Shown one piece after another: positions 1 to 11,947 of a stretch of 64,000 nt of DNA. Source of the stretch: Eutrigla gurnardus (taxonomy: Eukaryota; Chordata; Actinopteri; Perciformes; Triglidae); contig OY741266.1 of NCBI GenBank assembly GCA_963514095.1, positions 8,894,297 through 8,958,296 of the forward strand, read 5' to 3'. Every line of letters starts with the position of its first letter. The stretch's first letter is position 1. Under the pieces are notes generated by a model that was given only the letters and a program-made list of their open reading frames with translations, was not told where the DNA came from and ran no database searches. The position numbers were made by a program, and so were the translations under genes.

Positions 1-1591
1 ACTTCTAAACAATACTCTAAAAAACATTTAGAAATATTTAGAAGTAAAAAAATAAAGTTCTTTGCTAAAAAAAAGAGTGAAGAATAAAAAACCTTTACAC
101 ACCGGGCGCATGTCAAATAAGTGACATAAAAATGCAAAATACTAGGGATTTTATTGTGAAAGGTAAGAACCGAAGGAGTGGATTTGGTCCACACTGCCTT
201 TGTTAATGTTGAAGGGAGTAATAAAGTTTGATGTCTTAGTTCAGACTCTGTGTTGTTGTTTCATAATCCCTATAAATACAGGCGCAACTCAACTCACTCT
301 GTGATTAGTTGATGCCCTGCTTAGAAAAATAACCTTTTGAAGATAGAAGATGAACATAAAGAAAGGGCACTGCAGAGTATGCTTGCCATACATCATTGGC
401 TGCATCATTTGTCCATTATCATTATCACTGTCCAACATTTCGTTGGATAAATTGAGGCCCCGATGCTCACGATCAGCAATAGTCAAGATAAGAGTGATCA
501 TTGTTAAAACATCTTACCACTACAGGCCCATCAAGAATACACATTATATATTGAGGTCAAAAACTACTGACCTTAGTTGAAGCGCTTTATATATATGTGT
601 TAAAACTGTCCTACAAGTTGCACACTGAGGGGATGATGTCAGCTAATAACACAATCACCAAGTGAAACTACTGCGGAGGTGGGAGAAGGATAATACAACA
701 AGGTGGCATTTGATTCTGTATCATTAATTAATGAAAGCTCATTACAATCCTCTGGGAATGGGTTGTTATCTGATATGTCCACATGACACATTCAAACACG
801 TCCCCTCGCACAGCTTCAGTGAAACTATTCAGTGGAATTAAGTCAAGAAAGTTGTTGTCTGTTTTTAACAAAGTTGTTAAAGTAATGTTAACTTTATGAA
901 AACAAAAGGCGTCACTTTACACTCTTTTAACCTGTCAAGAGATCAAGAACTAAAACCTTTGTCTTCTGCCTGTTAATGAGACGTAGAACTGAAGGAGGGA
1001 TCAAGGTAAAGATGAGAAAGAAGCTGAGTGGGCGGTTCTGGTAAAGCAAAAGCACTAGAGCAATGAAATAATGATGAGCAGAGTCGAGCTTGAGTTACGT
1101 CCGGTCTGAATGTTATTGGCTGGATATAACTGGAACAAAGAGGCAGAAGGAAGGAGGCAAGCTGCTGAAAAGCTTGACAGCAGATTTAGCCAACGGACAG
1201 TTAGCGGTCACAGTAAGTGAAATATGTTTGGACTTGAGCTGTTAGTTGGGCGTATATTAGAGTCTACAGGGTAAGTATATGTTGGTTTGTGTTATTTGTT
1301 GTTTTTTTTTCAAATGTATGGGATAAAAGACGCCACAATGCTTTCTGTCAGGCTCATAATGTAATGTGAGTGATTTTTTTAATTGCTGCGTAATATAAAA
1401 CATGATCAAATGTAATAGCATCAAAACCAGGTGATAAAAAAACGTTCAATAAATTAAATAGCAACAGGTAAAATACCTCATGAACAACTTCGCAATTCTG
1501 ACTCTGAAATTTGATGTGATTTCTGTTATTTGAAAGGTCTCAGAATTATCCAAAAACTTAAAAAGATGTGTTTCTGTGCTCCACCAACCAG
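1..1591. other. 5' flank of triobp; no gene identified
   Basis: A/T-rich DNA with no convincing long coding region. Two weak leader-exon candidates for triobp are visible. One is an ATG at 976 reading ten codons to a donor at 1006 (AAG|gtaaag), which would join in phase with the exon starting at 1592. The other ends at a strong donor at 1271 (agg|gtaagt) but is not open in the frame the next exon needs, so it could only be non-coding. Neither is demonstrated. Confidence 0.35.
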
Positions 1592-4500
1592 GACGATGAT
1601 ACTGGCGCCCTATCTGATGGGAACACAAGTGCCAGTAGCGATGACGTCAGCGGTGTTTGGACTTACGAGTGGAGTCTGGTCCAGAGTCTGAGTCCTGAGT
1701 TGGAACTTAACACCTGTGACACTGACATACAATCCAGGTGACTGTATCCTCTATCCTGATTTGAGAAACTACTTCTTTCTTCTTCTTTGTCGGTTCGCTC
1801 TCGCCGCTCTCATATATTTAGGTTGGCAGAGTCATATGCCATAAGTGAAAAGACAGTATAATTTTGAGTCAATTAACACATTTTACAGCTGACAATTCCA
1901 TGTTTGCACCAGCTTCATGGTCTATACATCTGTGATGAACTTGCCCTGCACTCCTCCAGCTCTTCAAATCAGTGGGACTGTCCCGCGAGGAGCAGATCCC
2001 TCAGCTCAGAGAGGCAACGCGTGGCCCAAAGAGATATGACCCGGTTTGACCCGTCCAAAGCTGAATGCTCCAGGATGGATGAGAGGAAGGGCAGAGACGG
2101 GTCCCACTGGACATCAGGTAGAGTCACAGATATACGCTCTACCATACAAAGTGACATTTAAAAATTCCTCCCAGCTGCAGTACATATTAAGGCAATGACC
2201 TCAGCTTGCATTATTTGCAGGAGACAAGGAACAAGAGAGTGGCTACTTCTCTCCAGACAGAAGAGGTGATGGTGAGCGGCAGATGGAGGAAGTCAACAAA
2301 CGGTCTTATCGTTACTACGAGAGGGGGCATGCTCTTCCCAGCAACTACGTTCCTGAGCCCAAAGCCTGCGTCCCCTACAGGACTATCAACCTGGGCACGC
2401 CCTCCCAGAGGAGGAACCAAGAGACGTACATTCAGGAAATTTGGAGAAGCGAATCCCCAGAGAGGTACACGTACCACTCTAACTTTAGACGGGAAGGTGA
2501 TTCACTGAATAATTCGCCAACACGTCACAGCTCTGTGAGCCCAGATCGCTACAAGTTGATCGGATCTGCTGTGGGAAACCAGCGAAATGGCTCCCTCTCC
2601 AGGAGTCAGGCTCGGCCTCACGCCTCGTCTCATGGCTCCCTCTCCAGGAGTCAGGCTCGGCCTCACGCCTCGTCTCATGGCTCCTCTCCTCTTCCATCAC
2701 ATGGTCTTTCTCGGCGTACATCCGGCAGGTCCAGCCCATCCCGCAGGAGGGGGTCTATGACCTCTCGGACTGCCTCGCCCTCTCGAGTGCCCTCTTCTCA
2801 CAGACACACAGACTCTTTCCATTTACAGAACGGTGAATTTGACGGTCAAAGGAGATGCAGCAGAGACCTGAGAAGTCAATCCCAAGCTTCAAACAAACAC
2901 AGTTTGGACTCTGAGAAGCTGTACAGGAATCTGGAGTCCATCTCTCGCCGAGGCTCCTCAGCCATCCAGCAAAACTCATATGATGGATCTCAAGCGTCCC
3001 CTCGAACCCGAACAGCCGTCAACAGCTTGGCCGACACTCGCAACAGCCGTGAAGTGTCTCCGTCCAGGAACGGCTACAGTACACACAACCACACCCCACA
3101 AAGAGAGCCCCACTCCAGAGACAGCAGACTGAGTCCTTCTCCAGGCTCCTGGCTGGGCTCATCACACTCTTTAATCAGCCTGCCACCCTCTCGTGGTTCC
3201 TCATCAAGACGAGGTGCGGACTCTGGGAGACTTGCCATCACAGAAACCGACAAAGGCCATGAGGGGAATAATGAGGTCAGCGGTGACAGAAGCAGAAGTA
3301 ACATTAGGCGAGGCATGGAGGCCTTACTGATCTCTGAACCCAAGAAGGCTGCAGTAGAAGGGGAGGAGGTATGTATATCAGGTATTAGATGGCGGTGTGG
3401 CTCTATGGTTGGTAATGTTGGTCTGCCTGTCACTTATGTTGGCCTACAGACTGAAATAGCTAAACAATCCATCCATCTAATAGATTGTCTCTCCAGTCAT
3501 TCGTGGTCCCCAGAGGGTGATGCCTACAATGAAATGCTGACACAACTATTGTAAATACAGTCTATGAAGAGTCATCCAGGTCATATTCATCTTTGAAAGG
3601 TTAATCGTACGTAACTGGACTTGCTTTAGGTCTTCGAAGACGTTTTTCCTCTCACCCAAGAGGCTCGGGATATATCGTAACTTTACTGACCTTTCATCTG
3701 TTCATGTATTCAATACTGCAAAATTAATGAAATTCCCATCAGCCTCAGTGGGACTGACTTGGGTGCAAATTCACAAATGTTAGCATGCTAACACGCTAAA
3801 ATAACTTGGTGGACATAGTACACTTTATACCTGCTAAACATCAGCGTGCTAGCTAGCATTGTCACTATGAACATGTTAGCATGCTAACGTTAGTGATTAG
3901 CTCAGAGCACCAGCACTGCTGTAGGCTAGTTCTGTCATGTTTTTTGTCCCAGGCAACTTCTCATCCTGCATATGAAGTAAAATCTTTATCAATCTTTATG
4001 ACTCTGAGGTGGGGATGACCATGGACGACTACATTATCCTGGCTAATATTCCAACTCTCCAGCTGGAGTCGGAGGAAGAGTTTCCAGGGATGAAGAGGAG
4101 GAACCAGAGTCCAAGCCCATGCAGGGACCATAGGATTAGGACATACAGGTTGGTGGTACCATATAATACCGTATGGTATCATTATATAGCATCAATTCAG
4201 GGATAGCCATAATAAGTCCCATGACCAAGCATCTATTCTGCATTCCTAGAGTAAGTTTCTTTAGGCAATTCCTTTGGCAGCTGGAAAAATTGTAAAAAAG
4301 TAGTGCAGCAAGTAAAAGACTTTGAAGATAGCTTATGATCTGACCGTAAGTAATTGCCTTATTTATGGCCGAAGAAAAAAGGAGTGCCCCAGGAGCCCTT
4401 TGCAGTGGAATGTGACATGTCAGTGAGGAAAAAAAGGATGTAAATTGGGCCTTTAGTGTGTTTTCGCATCAAATAATTCTCTGACATGGTTTTGAAGGTT

Positions 4501-5846
4501 CCAAGATGAAATCGACATCTACAGCTCCAGACTTGAGGCGGATGACAGGGGGAGAGGCAGAGAGAGGGGCAGAGACAGGCGAGAGAAATGTCGGGACTCT
4601 GAGAACGGACGATCATCTCAAAGACTGTCAGCCGCATCTCTTCATTCACAGGTACGATGCAATAACTGCACATACTGTGTGCACAATGCAATCTATGTTG
4701 AAACTAGAAAGGTGCAATCAGTAGAGTGCAGATGTTCGCCAGGTGTGTCTGTAACCATCACTGCTGTAGTTTGTGGTTGAATTAATACAACCCACACGTG
4801 GCTTACCCCCCCATCCAGACACCAATGGCCTGTAAGGTTTCAGAAAACACACTGTATTCAAACTCAAAAACAAGCAGCGATGAATGCAGCCAATCATTTC
4901 AAAGTCATCGTGTCACATCCAGGCCACACTGCCTGTGTGACGGCTACTGTCGAATCTCTCACATGAGTAGTTTCCACACAGACAGTTTTGCTGCGGCTAC
5001 ATGCTACTGCTACATGCTGTTGCTGCTGCATGCTGCTACATGTTGCATGCTACAGCTGTTGTTATTGCTGCTGCTGCTGCCAGCCCATCTTTCTGCACCG
5101 AGTTTGCCTTCACTTATAATTTCATAATAAGTAATTTTTTTTTCAAGAAAGAAGACAGTTAAAAAGTGTGTGCTCATCAAAATGAAAAGCCGGTACGTCA
5201 CTGCAAATATTTCGAAACAAAAGCCTTGTGTTTAATGAATGGATTCTGTCTGCTGAAAGATGCGAGAGGATTTTAATTTTAAAACAAAACAGTGTTGAAT
5301 TAAGAAGTAATATTAACTCTTTTTTTCATGTCAGTAACAGTTCTACAGATAACAACTTGCAACTTTAGTAATGCTGCTGGTATGATACGCTGTAAAAAGA
5401 TTATTTTCACTGTCTATTTGTGCTGCGAACCGTGCTCTAGATCTCGAGAAGAGACGCAGCCTCATGTGAAAATGCTGCTCACATTGCCGGTGTGACGCGG
5501 TCTTAAGACACATACACATAAAATCCTGCCAAAATCAAAATTAAACTCACCACTCTTTCTGCCTTCGTAGCAGCTGCCGAGCTGCATACAGGCAGCAGTT
5601 AGTGTAGTAACACATGTAGAAATGAGCCTTATAACGGTGATGTACACAAACAATAGGCAAGAGTTTGCAAGAGTTTACTTGCACTTACTGTGCATTTTTA
5701 TTATTATTCTTATAAGCGGTAGGTATAATGCAATATAATTATTACATATTATATTAACTACACATTAACTGATAATATAAGATAATATGCAGTTTGCTCC
5801 AGCAGAAGTGGACAGACATACAGGTGCACGCTTCCTCATTCCAGGA

Positions 5847-5881
<35 letters not shown>

Positions 5882-7407
5882 GACCGAGCGCTTGATCAGA
5901 GCTTGTAACGTTCTCTGTTTATTCTATCAAAGAGTTCCAACAATCAAAGTGGAAAACGCAGATCTTCAAAGGTGAAGGAGCGAGCCCCTCCTGAGCCCCC
6001 GCAGACACAGGTGAACACAGTCCCATGACTTTTTTGCATAAATCCCTTAATCACATGGCTGTTTGGCAGAAAATGGGTCATTCATACATTTATTCTAAAG
6101 TAGATCCCTGATCTTTTTTTCAGCTGCTTTACCTCAGGTGTCCCTCTCACAGAAATGCCTCGCAGGGAAGAAAAGCCCTTAGTTAGCACTCTATGTTTGA
6201 GGCCAGCATGTTCACATGATTTATCATTTTTATATTAATAGATTCAGGACGGTTCAAGCCAATGTATCCTGCAGGGTGTCATGTTTAATGCTGCTGAGTC
6301 AGCAAACACAGAGGGATGGGTGACCACAAAACGAAACATTCTAAATGTCTTTGAATCACATGCAGTAGTTCAGAAACCCTGAAAAGACATGAATGTGAAT
6401 AAGAGCTACATGTGATGATACATTTGTCACTTCCCCATTTCATGCGTCTTCTTCTCTCACAATGTGTCTTTCTGTCTCTCCTCCTCACAATATGTACGGT
6501 ACAATATGATGCATGCGTGGTAAGTAGCTCATTTTGTGCTAACATGCATCCATCAGTTCCTCTTTCTCTTCCTATTTCTCACTGTTAAACAATGACGATC
6601 ACAGTTTGTGTTTCTGTTCTGACAGTTTCCGTTTCCTCTGGTATCACCATCAACACACAAACAGAAACCACTGCAGAACGCTTTCAAAGAGCTTGATCGT
6701 AATGCTTTAATTACAGGTGTTGTTACTTGAAGGGGTGGATGTCCATTCTGGATGAACATGGCAAGGTAAACTGAACTTTGAAATTGTTATTTTAAGGTAT
6801 TTCTTTTCAATAAAAAAGCTTGTCATTTATGTTTATTTGTTTTGGTTCTAATTCCTGAACAGAACAAAACACCAAGAATGAGATTTGGCCCAAAACTACA
6901 GATAAAGATATGATAGAAATGAATTTAATGTTGTCGTTAATGTCGTGTTTACTGTGTTTTGCTCAGTGGACGAAAAACTGGTTTGTTCTGGGTGATACAT
7001 CGCTGACGTACTACAGAGACTCGGAGGCTGAGGAGGTAGGAGCTTCTATGAGACATAAAAGTCACATCTGATTTGTAAGAATATTCATGGTCACCTGTGG
7101 CATTTAATTTTGTCCTACAGGCAGGAACGTATGCAGATTTCTATCAGAACGTAACCAATATGAAATACAATAAAAAAAGATTATTTGCTTATAAACATAT
7201 TTGTGCTGCAGTCAGATGATCCGGATGGAGAGATCAACCTGACGTCTTGTGTGAATGTGTCAGACTGTGATGTGGAGAAGAACTACGGACTCCAGCTACA
7301 AGTATGTGTTTACTGTACATCATCAGACTGATGGACAGTCAGACACCAACCACACTTCCCTCCCCCCATCTCCACATCAATTACATGTTTGGCTGCTTCC
7401 TGTTTAA

Positions 7408-7484
<77 letters not shown>

Positions 7485-10400
7485 TTTTGATCTCCTCCAG
7501 ACAAAGAGAGCAGTGTTCACTCTCTCTGTTATGACCTCCAGAATACGGCGGAACTGGGTGAAGTTACTAAAGCAGGCGATCCAGAACAACACGCAGTGAG
7601 TCTGACTTTATACTGGGAGACAGTGGTGGAGGAAGTAGCCATAACCACCTGCATTGAAAATGTTACTTATGTAAAACTGCATAGGTGCTTTTAGCAAAAA
7701 GGACCTGAAGAATGCAAATTAAAAGTTCCCAATGCAGCTAAAAGTTATATGAGTTTATATTAATATTGCTGCCTTTAAGAATTGCATATACTGTTGAGTG
7801 GTTTAGTAATATATCCCCCATTCATGTATGCATGAATGGGGTTCAAAGTTCATGATCAGGAAAAAAACAGACAAAATAATTCAAGGTCACATCAAGTGAA
7901 ATACTGAAAGAATCAGTATATATAATTAATAAATCAATAAATCAACGAGCAATGTACAAATGACAAAACATCCTTCATGGTGAATACTTGATTTATCATA
8001 TTATTCCAGAAAAATGTGCAAAAAATCTACTTTTGACTGATCGGAAAATTCCTGAACATGGTGAGGAAATGCAGACGTGGTGATTGGGTGGTCCGTCTGT
8101 AGGAAACCTGCTCTATTATCTTTCTTCTGATGTGAAACACTATCCTCCTGTCGTTCCCTCATGCAGCCAATCAGAAACCGGCAGTGTGAAAGAGAACCCC
8201 CTCTCCCGGAGACCGTCGTCATGCCAACCCCCTGCTCGGTTCACCTGCAAGGATTCAGGCCATGAACCTACCACTTCCAGCTCCAGCAACACAGCTGCAG
8301 ACTCCCATCGGGGCGAACGCATCCACCAAACTGTAGACGGGGATCCGGACTTGTCTCCATCCAGTCCGAGAGAAGAAGGGGAGGGCTGGGACCGCGAGCA
8401 AGTCAAGCGATTGGAGGAGAGGAACAAGTGGTTTGTGGACGGGGTCCCCTTCACTGAGATGGGCAGCAGGTGGGACTCTGTGGAGCTGAAAAAGGGGAGT
8501 GTACCTGTGCCTGTTATTGAAACCATGGACTCAGAGGTCAACAGGAAGTGGGTCGAATTTGAGACGTTGACGTTTACTGACATGAGTGCGCAGTCTCTCA
8601 TTGGATCCCAGGCTTATCAGTCAAGCCCCCCGCAGTCATCACCATCTCTCGTTAGCCCCCAGACGTATCAATCGAGCCGTGAAGAGGCTGAACAGTCTGT
8701 CACTGGTTCGCAAACTGATATATCGAGCTCAAAGGAGGCTCTTCCATCCATAAATGAAGCTCAAACCGTGCAAACAAAAAAAACAGATGCCCTTCAAAAG
8801 GAGGTAGGAAAGAACTCACTTTAGTTTTAAAAAGTGATGAGAAGAAACACTAGCAAGACATTCCTTTCAGGTGTTTTCAATGCAAGAAAAATATGCTTAA
8901 TAATGCACATGTCAATCTTTTCCCTTAACCAATACACTCTGTGCACATCCGTCTCCCAGGCTCTCTCTCTTCGAAAGCAAGTGGAGAGCATTAAGAGGGA
9001 GCGCGCAGTCATGGGTGTAGAGGTGGACAGCCCATGTGGCCCCGGGGCCCCCTGCAGGGCCAGACTTGAAGCCATGGAAGTAGCCCATTGGAAAACGCTG
9101 CAGGAGCTGCAGGAGAAACACGCAAGGGAGATCGGGCAGCTTGAGGAGCAGACAGGCAGGATGTTGCAGGAGGAGCGCCAGACAACTACTAAAGGCAAGA
9201 CAGGAAGTGCAACAGTGTCTCCAGTTTGAATTTCATCCGTTAATTTGCTTCACATTTTGCTCAACATCAACTGCCTTGTGTTGTTTTTAATGCTGTGTGG
9301 TAAATACTATTTAAATAACACATCCACTAACTGTTCATTAAAGCTATTGTGGCGCTGAAAGCAGCTCACAGAGAGGAGCTGGAGAGAGAGTTGGAGAAGG
9401 CCAGGAGGCTGGCTGGCGGAGCGGCACACGTGGAAGCTTCATACAGGGGCCACATGTAAGCTCATTAGATTGTTTGTTACGTCTGCTGTCATGCTGAGAG
9501 CGTTCTCCCTCTCGCTGCAGGCTCAAGATGTTCTCCAATTGACTGTGACCCCTCTTGCATGACACTGCATTACAATTTACTGCATATCTCGTGTGTTCGT
9601 GCGTGTCAGGCCACAGGCGGACGTCTTGCACAGTGAATTAGATGTGTTGTCGGAGCGCTTCGCTCAGAAGTGCCTGGAGCTGAGCCACACTGAGCAGAGC
9701 ACCCAGGGCCGAGAGACAGAGCTGGACCGCAAGGAGAGAGAGCTGGAGCTGCTCAGAAGAGAGAACCAGGTCTACATACATGCCCAATACAACATTGACA
9801 TCTTTGTTCTTGTATGGTTGAACTAAGCTACAACATTCATAAGCACACAAGTTCACATTATTCTCCGTGACATGATTTGAGCTAAAAATCTCTTTTCAGG
9901 AGCTTAAGGACAAACTGGCGGAGGAGATCAGCCGCATGCGTTATTTTATAACGGGGCAGAGGTCGGACACGTTGTCTCTTGGCAACACTGAGCGCACTGC
10001 ATCAGAAGTCGAGGTACATTTAATTCTCCTGACTGAATTAGATCCTACGTAAGCTCATGTCATGTGAATGTAGGTGACACTAATTAAGCAACTTAACATA
10101 TTGCTGCATCCCTACCCAGTTTCCTTTATTGCTCCATGAGGCATTAACCTGGGCTTGAAGGACAAACGTTGACATTACTGCCAGCATCGGGGAAGCAGAA
10201 AGCACCTTGATGAATGTGCTGTGGGATTTCTAACCCACTTTAACAGAAACTAATTGATCAGGCATTTTGACTGTTTTGTCGTGTGTGCCTCCCTGTAGCA
10301 ACATTTCTCATCCGTTCCTGTTTTGTTTGTTCTGGCGACCTCGTTTGTGTTGAGCGACCGTGGCTGGTCACGTTATAATGCAGCACACACTGCCATCTAC

Positions 10401-10862
10401 TGCCTGAATACCAATCCACTGTGGCTTATGGCTAGTCAGTGGTGGAAGATGTATTCAGATCTTTTACTCACACCAGAGTAAAAATACCCCATTACAAGTA
10501 AAAGTGCTGCATTCAAAGTACTGTACTATCTGCAAAATGTACTTAAAGTATTGAAAGTAAAAAGATTTTGCTATATATTTTATTATTGCATTATTGTTAC
10601 TGAAATGTGCAAGAAGCATTTTACGCTTGTGGGTGGTCACGCTACAGCTAATTTGAACTGCCTTGTATACTGTTGTATACTATGAATGTATATCTTAAAC
10701 AGCAAAGGCACTATACAGTAGCAGTCAAATAAATGTAATATAAATATTAAAACAGTAAATAACAGTAAATAAGTACTTAGTTCCAACACTGTCCCACATA
10801 CATCCTGACTTATATATACACACCTGAAAGTGTTTGTTCCTACATATATACACATATATATG

Positions 10863-10917
<55 letters not shown>

Positions 10918-11332
10918 ATATATATATAACTGGTCATACTAAGATCAGAGACTAAGACATTTTGTTTTTCAGACATTACTAAGAGCAAAAGACAATGAGG
11001 TGCAGTATCTTAAAAGAGAAATCAGCTGTCTACATAATGAAGTGCAGTCTCTTACAAAGGTATGCTTCATGATCTGACCTTACAAAATGAATACACTATT
11101 GCACGTTGAACATTTACAGCTGAAAGGTAAACCATCCTCCCTGCTTGACTTCGCCGTGTCTTCCAAATTGCTTCCTTTCTTCTAGGAGAAAGAAGCAGCC
11201 TATGAGCGCTATAAGGAGGCCTACGTAGAGCTGAGTGACACGACGGGTCGTAGCCGGTTGGAGACAGGCTCCCTCAACGAACACTTGAGACTGGCCACCG
11301 CTGCTCTTCAGGAGGGAGCCAGACAGACCTGA
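1592..11332 (+). CDS. triobp: TRIO and F-actin binding protein (Tara-like)
   Basis: Exons: 1592-1737, 1960-2117, 2221-3368, 4009-4148, 4498-4651, 5972-6010, 6124-6137, 6717-6765, 6967-7035, 7212-7301, 7501-7595, 8167-8803, 8960-9194, 9344-9455, 9610-9769, 9900-10013, 10973-11059, 11186-11332 (stop TGA 11330). All junctions keep phase, giving about 1197 codons from the first recognised exon. The N-terminal half is Ser/Arg/Pro-rich and disordered. A PH domain follows, with KGWMSILDEHGK, then WTKNWFVLGDTSLTYYRDS and TSRIRRNWVKLLKQAI, the block that identifies TRIOBP. The exons after 8960 encode a Leu/Glu-rich coiled coil ending in LKREISCLHNEVQSL, as in the family. The family binds F-actin and TRIO and stabilises actin bundles. 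The start is unresolved: the 1592 exon is open but has no Met, and an internal Met lies at 2037. The 39-nt and 14-nt exons (5972, 6124) rest on splice signals and phase only. The paralogue MPRIP is less likely given the short, direct PH-to-coil layout. Confidence 0.88.
2587..2676 (+). repeat. 45-bp perfect tandem duplication inside triobp exon
   Basis: Two identical 45-bp units (2587-2631 and 2632-2676), plus the first 8 bases of a third, lie in frame in the large triobp exon. Each encodes the 15 residues GSLSRSQARPHASSH. The perfect identity suggests a recent duplication. Confidence 0.95.
3740..3960. repeat. Interspersed fish repeat with TTAGCATGCTAAC motifs
   Basis: This triobp intron segment contains the palindromic word TTAGCATGCTAAC twice (3780 and 3888) and the surrounding sequence of a common teleost dispersed repeat. 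I recognise the type from fish genomes but cannot assign a family name. Confidence 0.5.
5848..5878. repeat. (CA)n microsatellite
   Basis: About 15 CA dinucleotides in a triobp intron. Confidence 0.95.
7411..7482. repeat. (GT)n microsatellite
   Basis: About 36 GT dinucleotides, ending 18 bp before a triobp exon acceptor (AG at 7499-7500), so the repeat lies in or beside the polypyrimidine/branch-point zone of the exon encoding the end of the PH domain. Confidence 0.95.
10438..10570. repeat. Dispersed fish repeat (AGTGGTGGAAGA type)
   Basis: Begins agtggtggaagatgtattcagatcttttac and continues with the 'attacaagtaaaagtgctgcattcaaa' core of a very abundant teleost non-autonomous element. The family assignment is not verified. 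Confidence 0.6.
10846..10930. repeat. (TA)n microsatellite
   Basis: Long, nearly pure TA/TATG repeat in the triobp intron just upstream of the exon at 10973. Confidence 0.9.
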
Positions 11333-11947
11333 CCAACGAGGACAACTGTGAAACAATTACCTTATAACGTCCATGTGCTGTTATGACTGGATATGGCTTG
11401 AAAGAGTCAGAATAAGACTTACGTAACTACTGTGTACTTGAAAACCACTGTGCAAAGACCATTAAGATCGAATAATAACGACAAGTGTTTATCCATGTGT
11501 AATCGTCTCCCTTTATTGAGTTAACAGACAAACATGCAAACAAGAGTGAAGGCTGGTAGTTTTGATAGCCTCACATGATATGAGATTTAAAAATAATGAA
11601 TTTAGTGAAAACAACACAAGTAGCAGAGGAGAGAGGGAGGAGATGGGTGGAGGTGTTTGGATTTCGAAGTGCCCCATCTTCCCCGTCTTCCTTTTGCCGG
11701 TTGGTGTGCTCTCACTCAGTATGCAAAGCACCCTGTGGATGGGAATTTAAAAAACAACATACTGTCATCAGCTTTCTACTGTTAGCCATGTTCATCAGTG
11801 CAAACATGCCAGAAACAACACCATTTATCATGTAGCTTACACAGGAAAAAGGATTGTACATAAAAAGGTCCAAGCAGCAGAGTTGAAAGGTTAAATAAGG
11901 TGCGGCCAATGCACACTTTGACTTTACCATATATTTACTGAGTTGGC
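11333..11947. other. Convergent 3' UTRs of triobp and smdt1
   Basis: The triobp stop (11332, + strand) and smdt1 stop (11948, - strand) face each other 615 bp apart. A minus-strand AATAAA is present near 11511-11516 and probably ends smdt1. I see no canonical plus-strand signal for triobp here, so the two transcripts may overlap. Confidence 0.6.

Noticed and set aside
3369..3554. C-terminal extension of the long triobp exon to a stop at 3554
   Set aside because: A good donor (GAG|gtatgt at 3369) joins in phase to a conserved-looking exon at 4009, so the extension is intron.
7304..7599. Val/Cys and Thr/His repeat open frames
   Set aside because: They come from the (GT)n microsatellite; only the 7501-7595 exon in the triobp frame is real.
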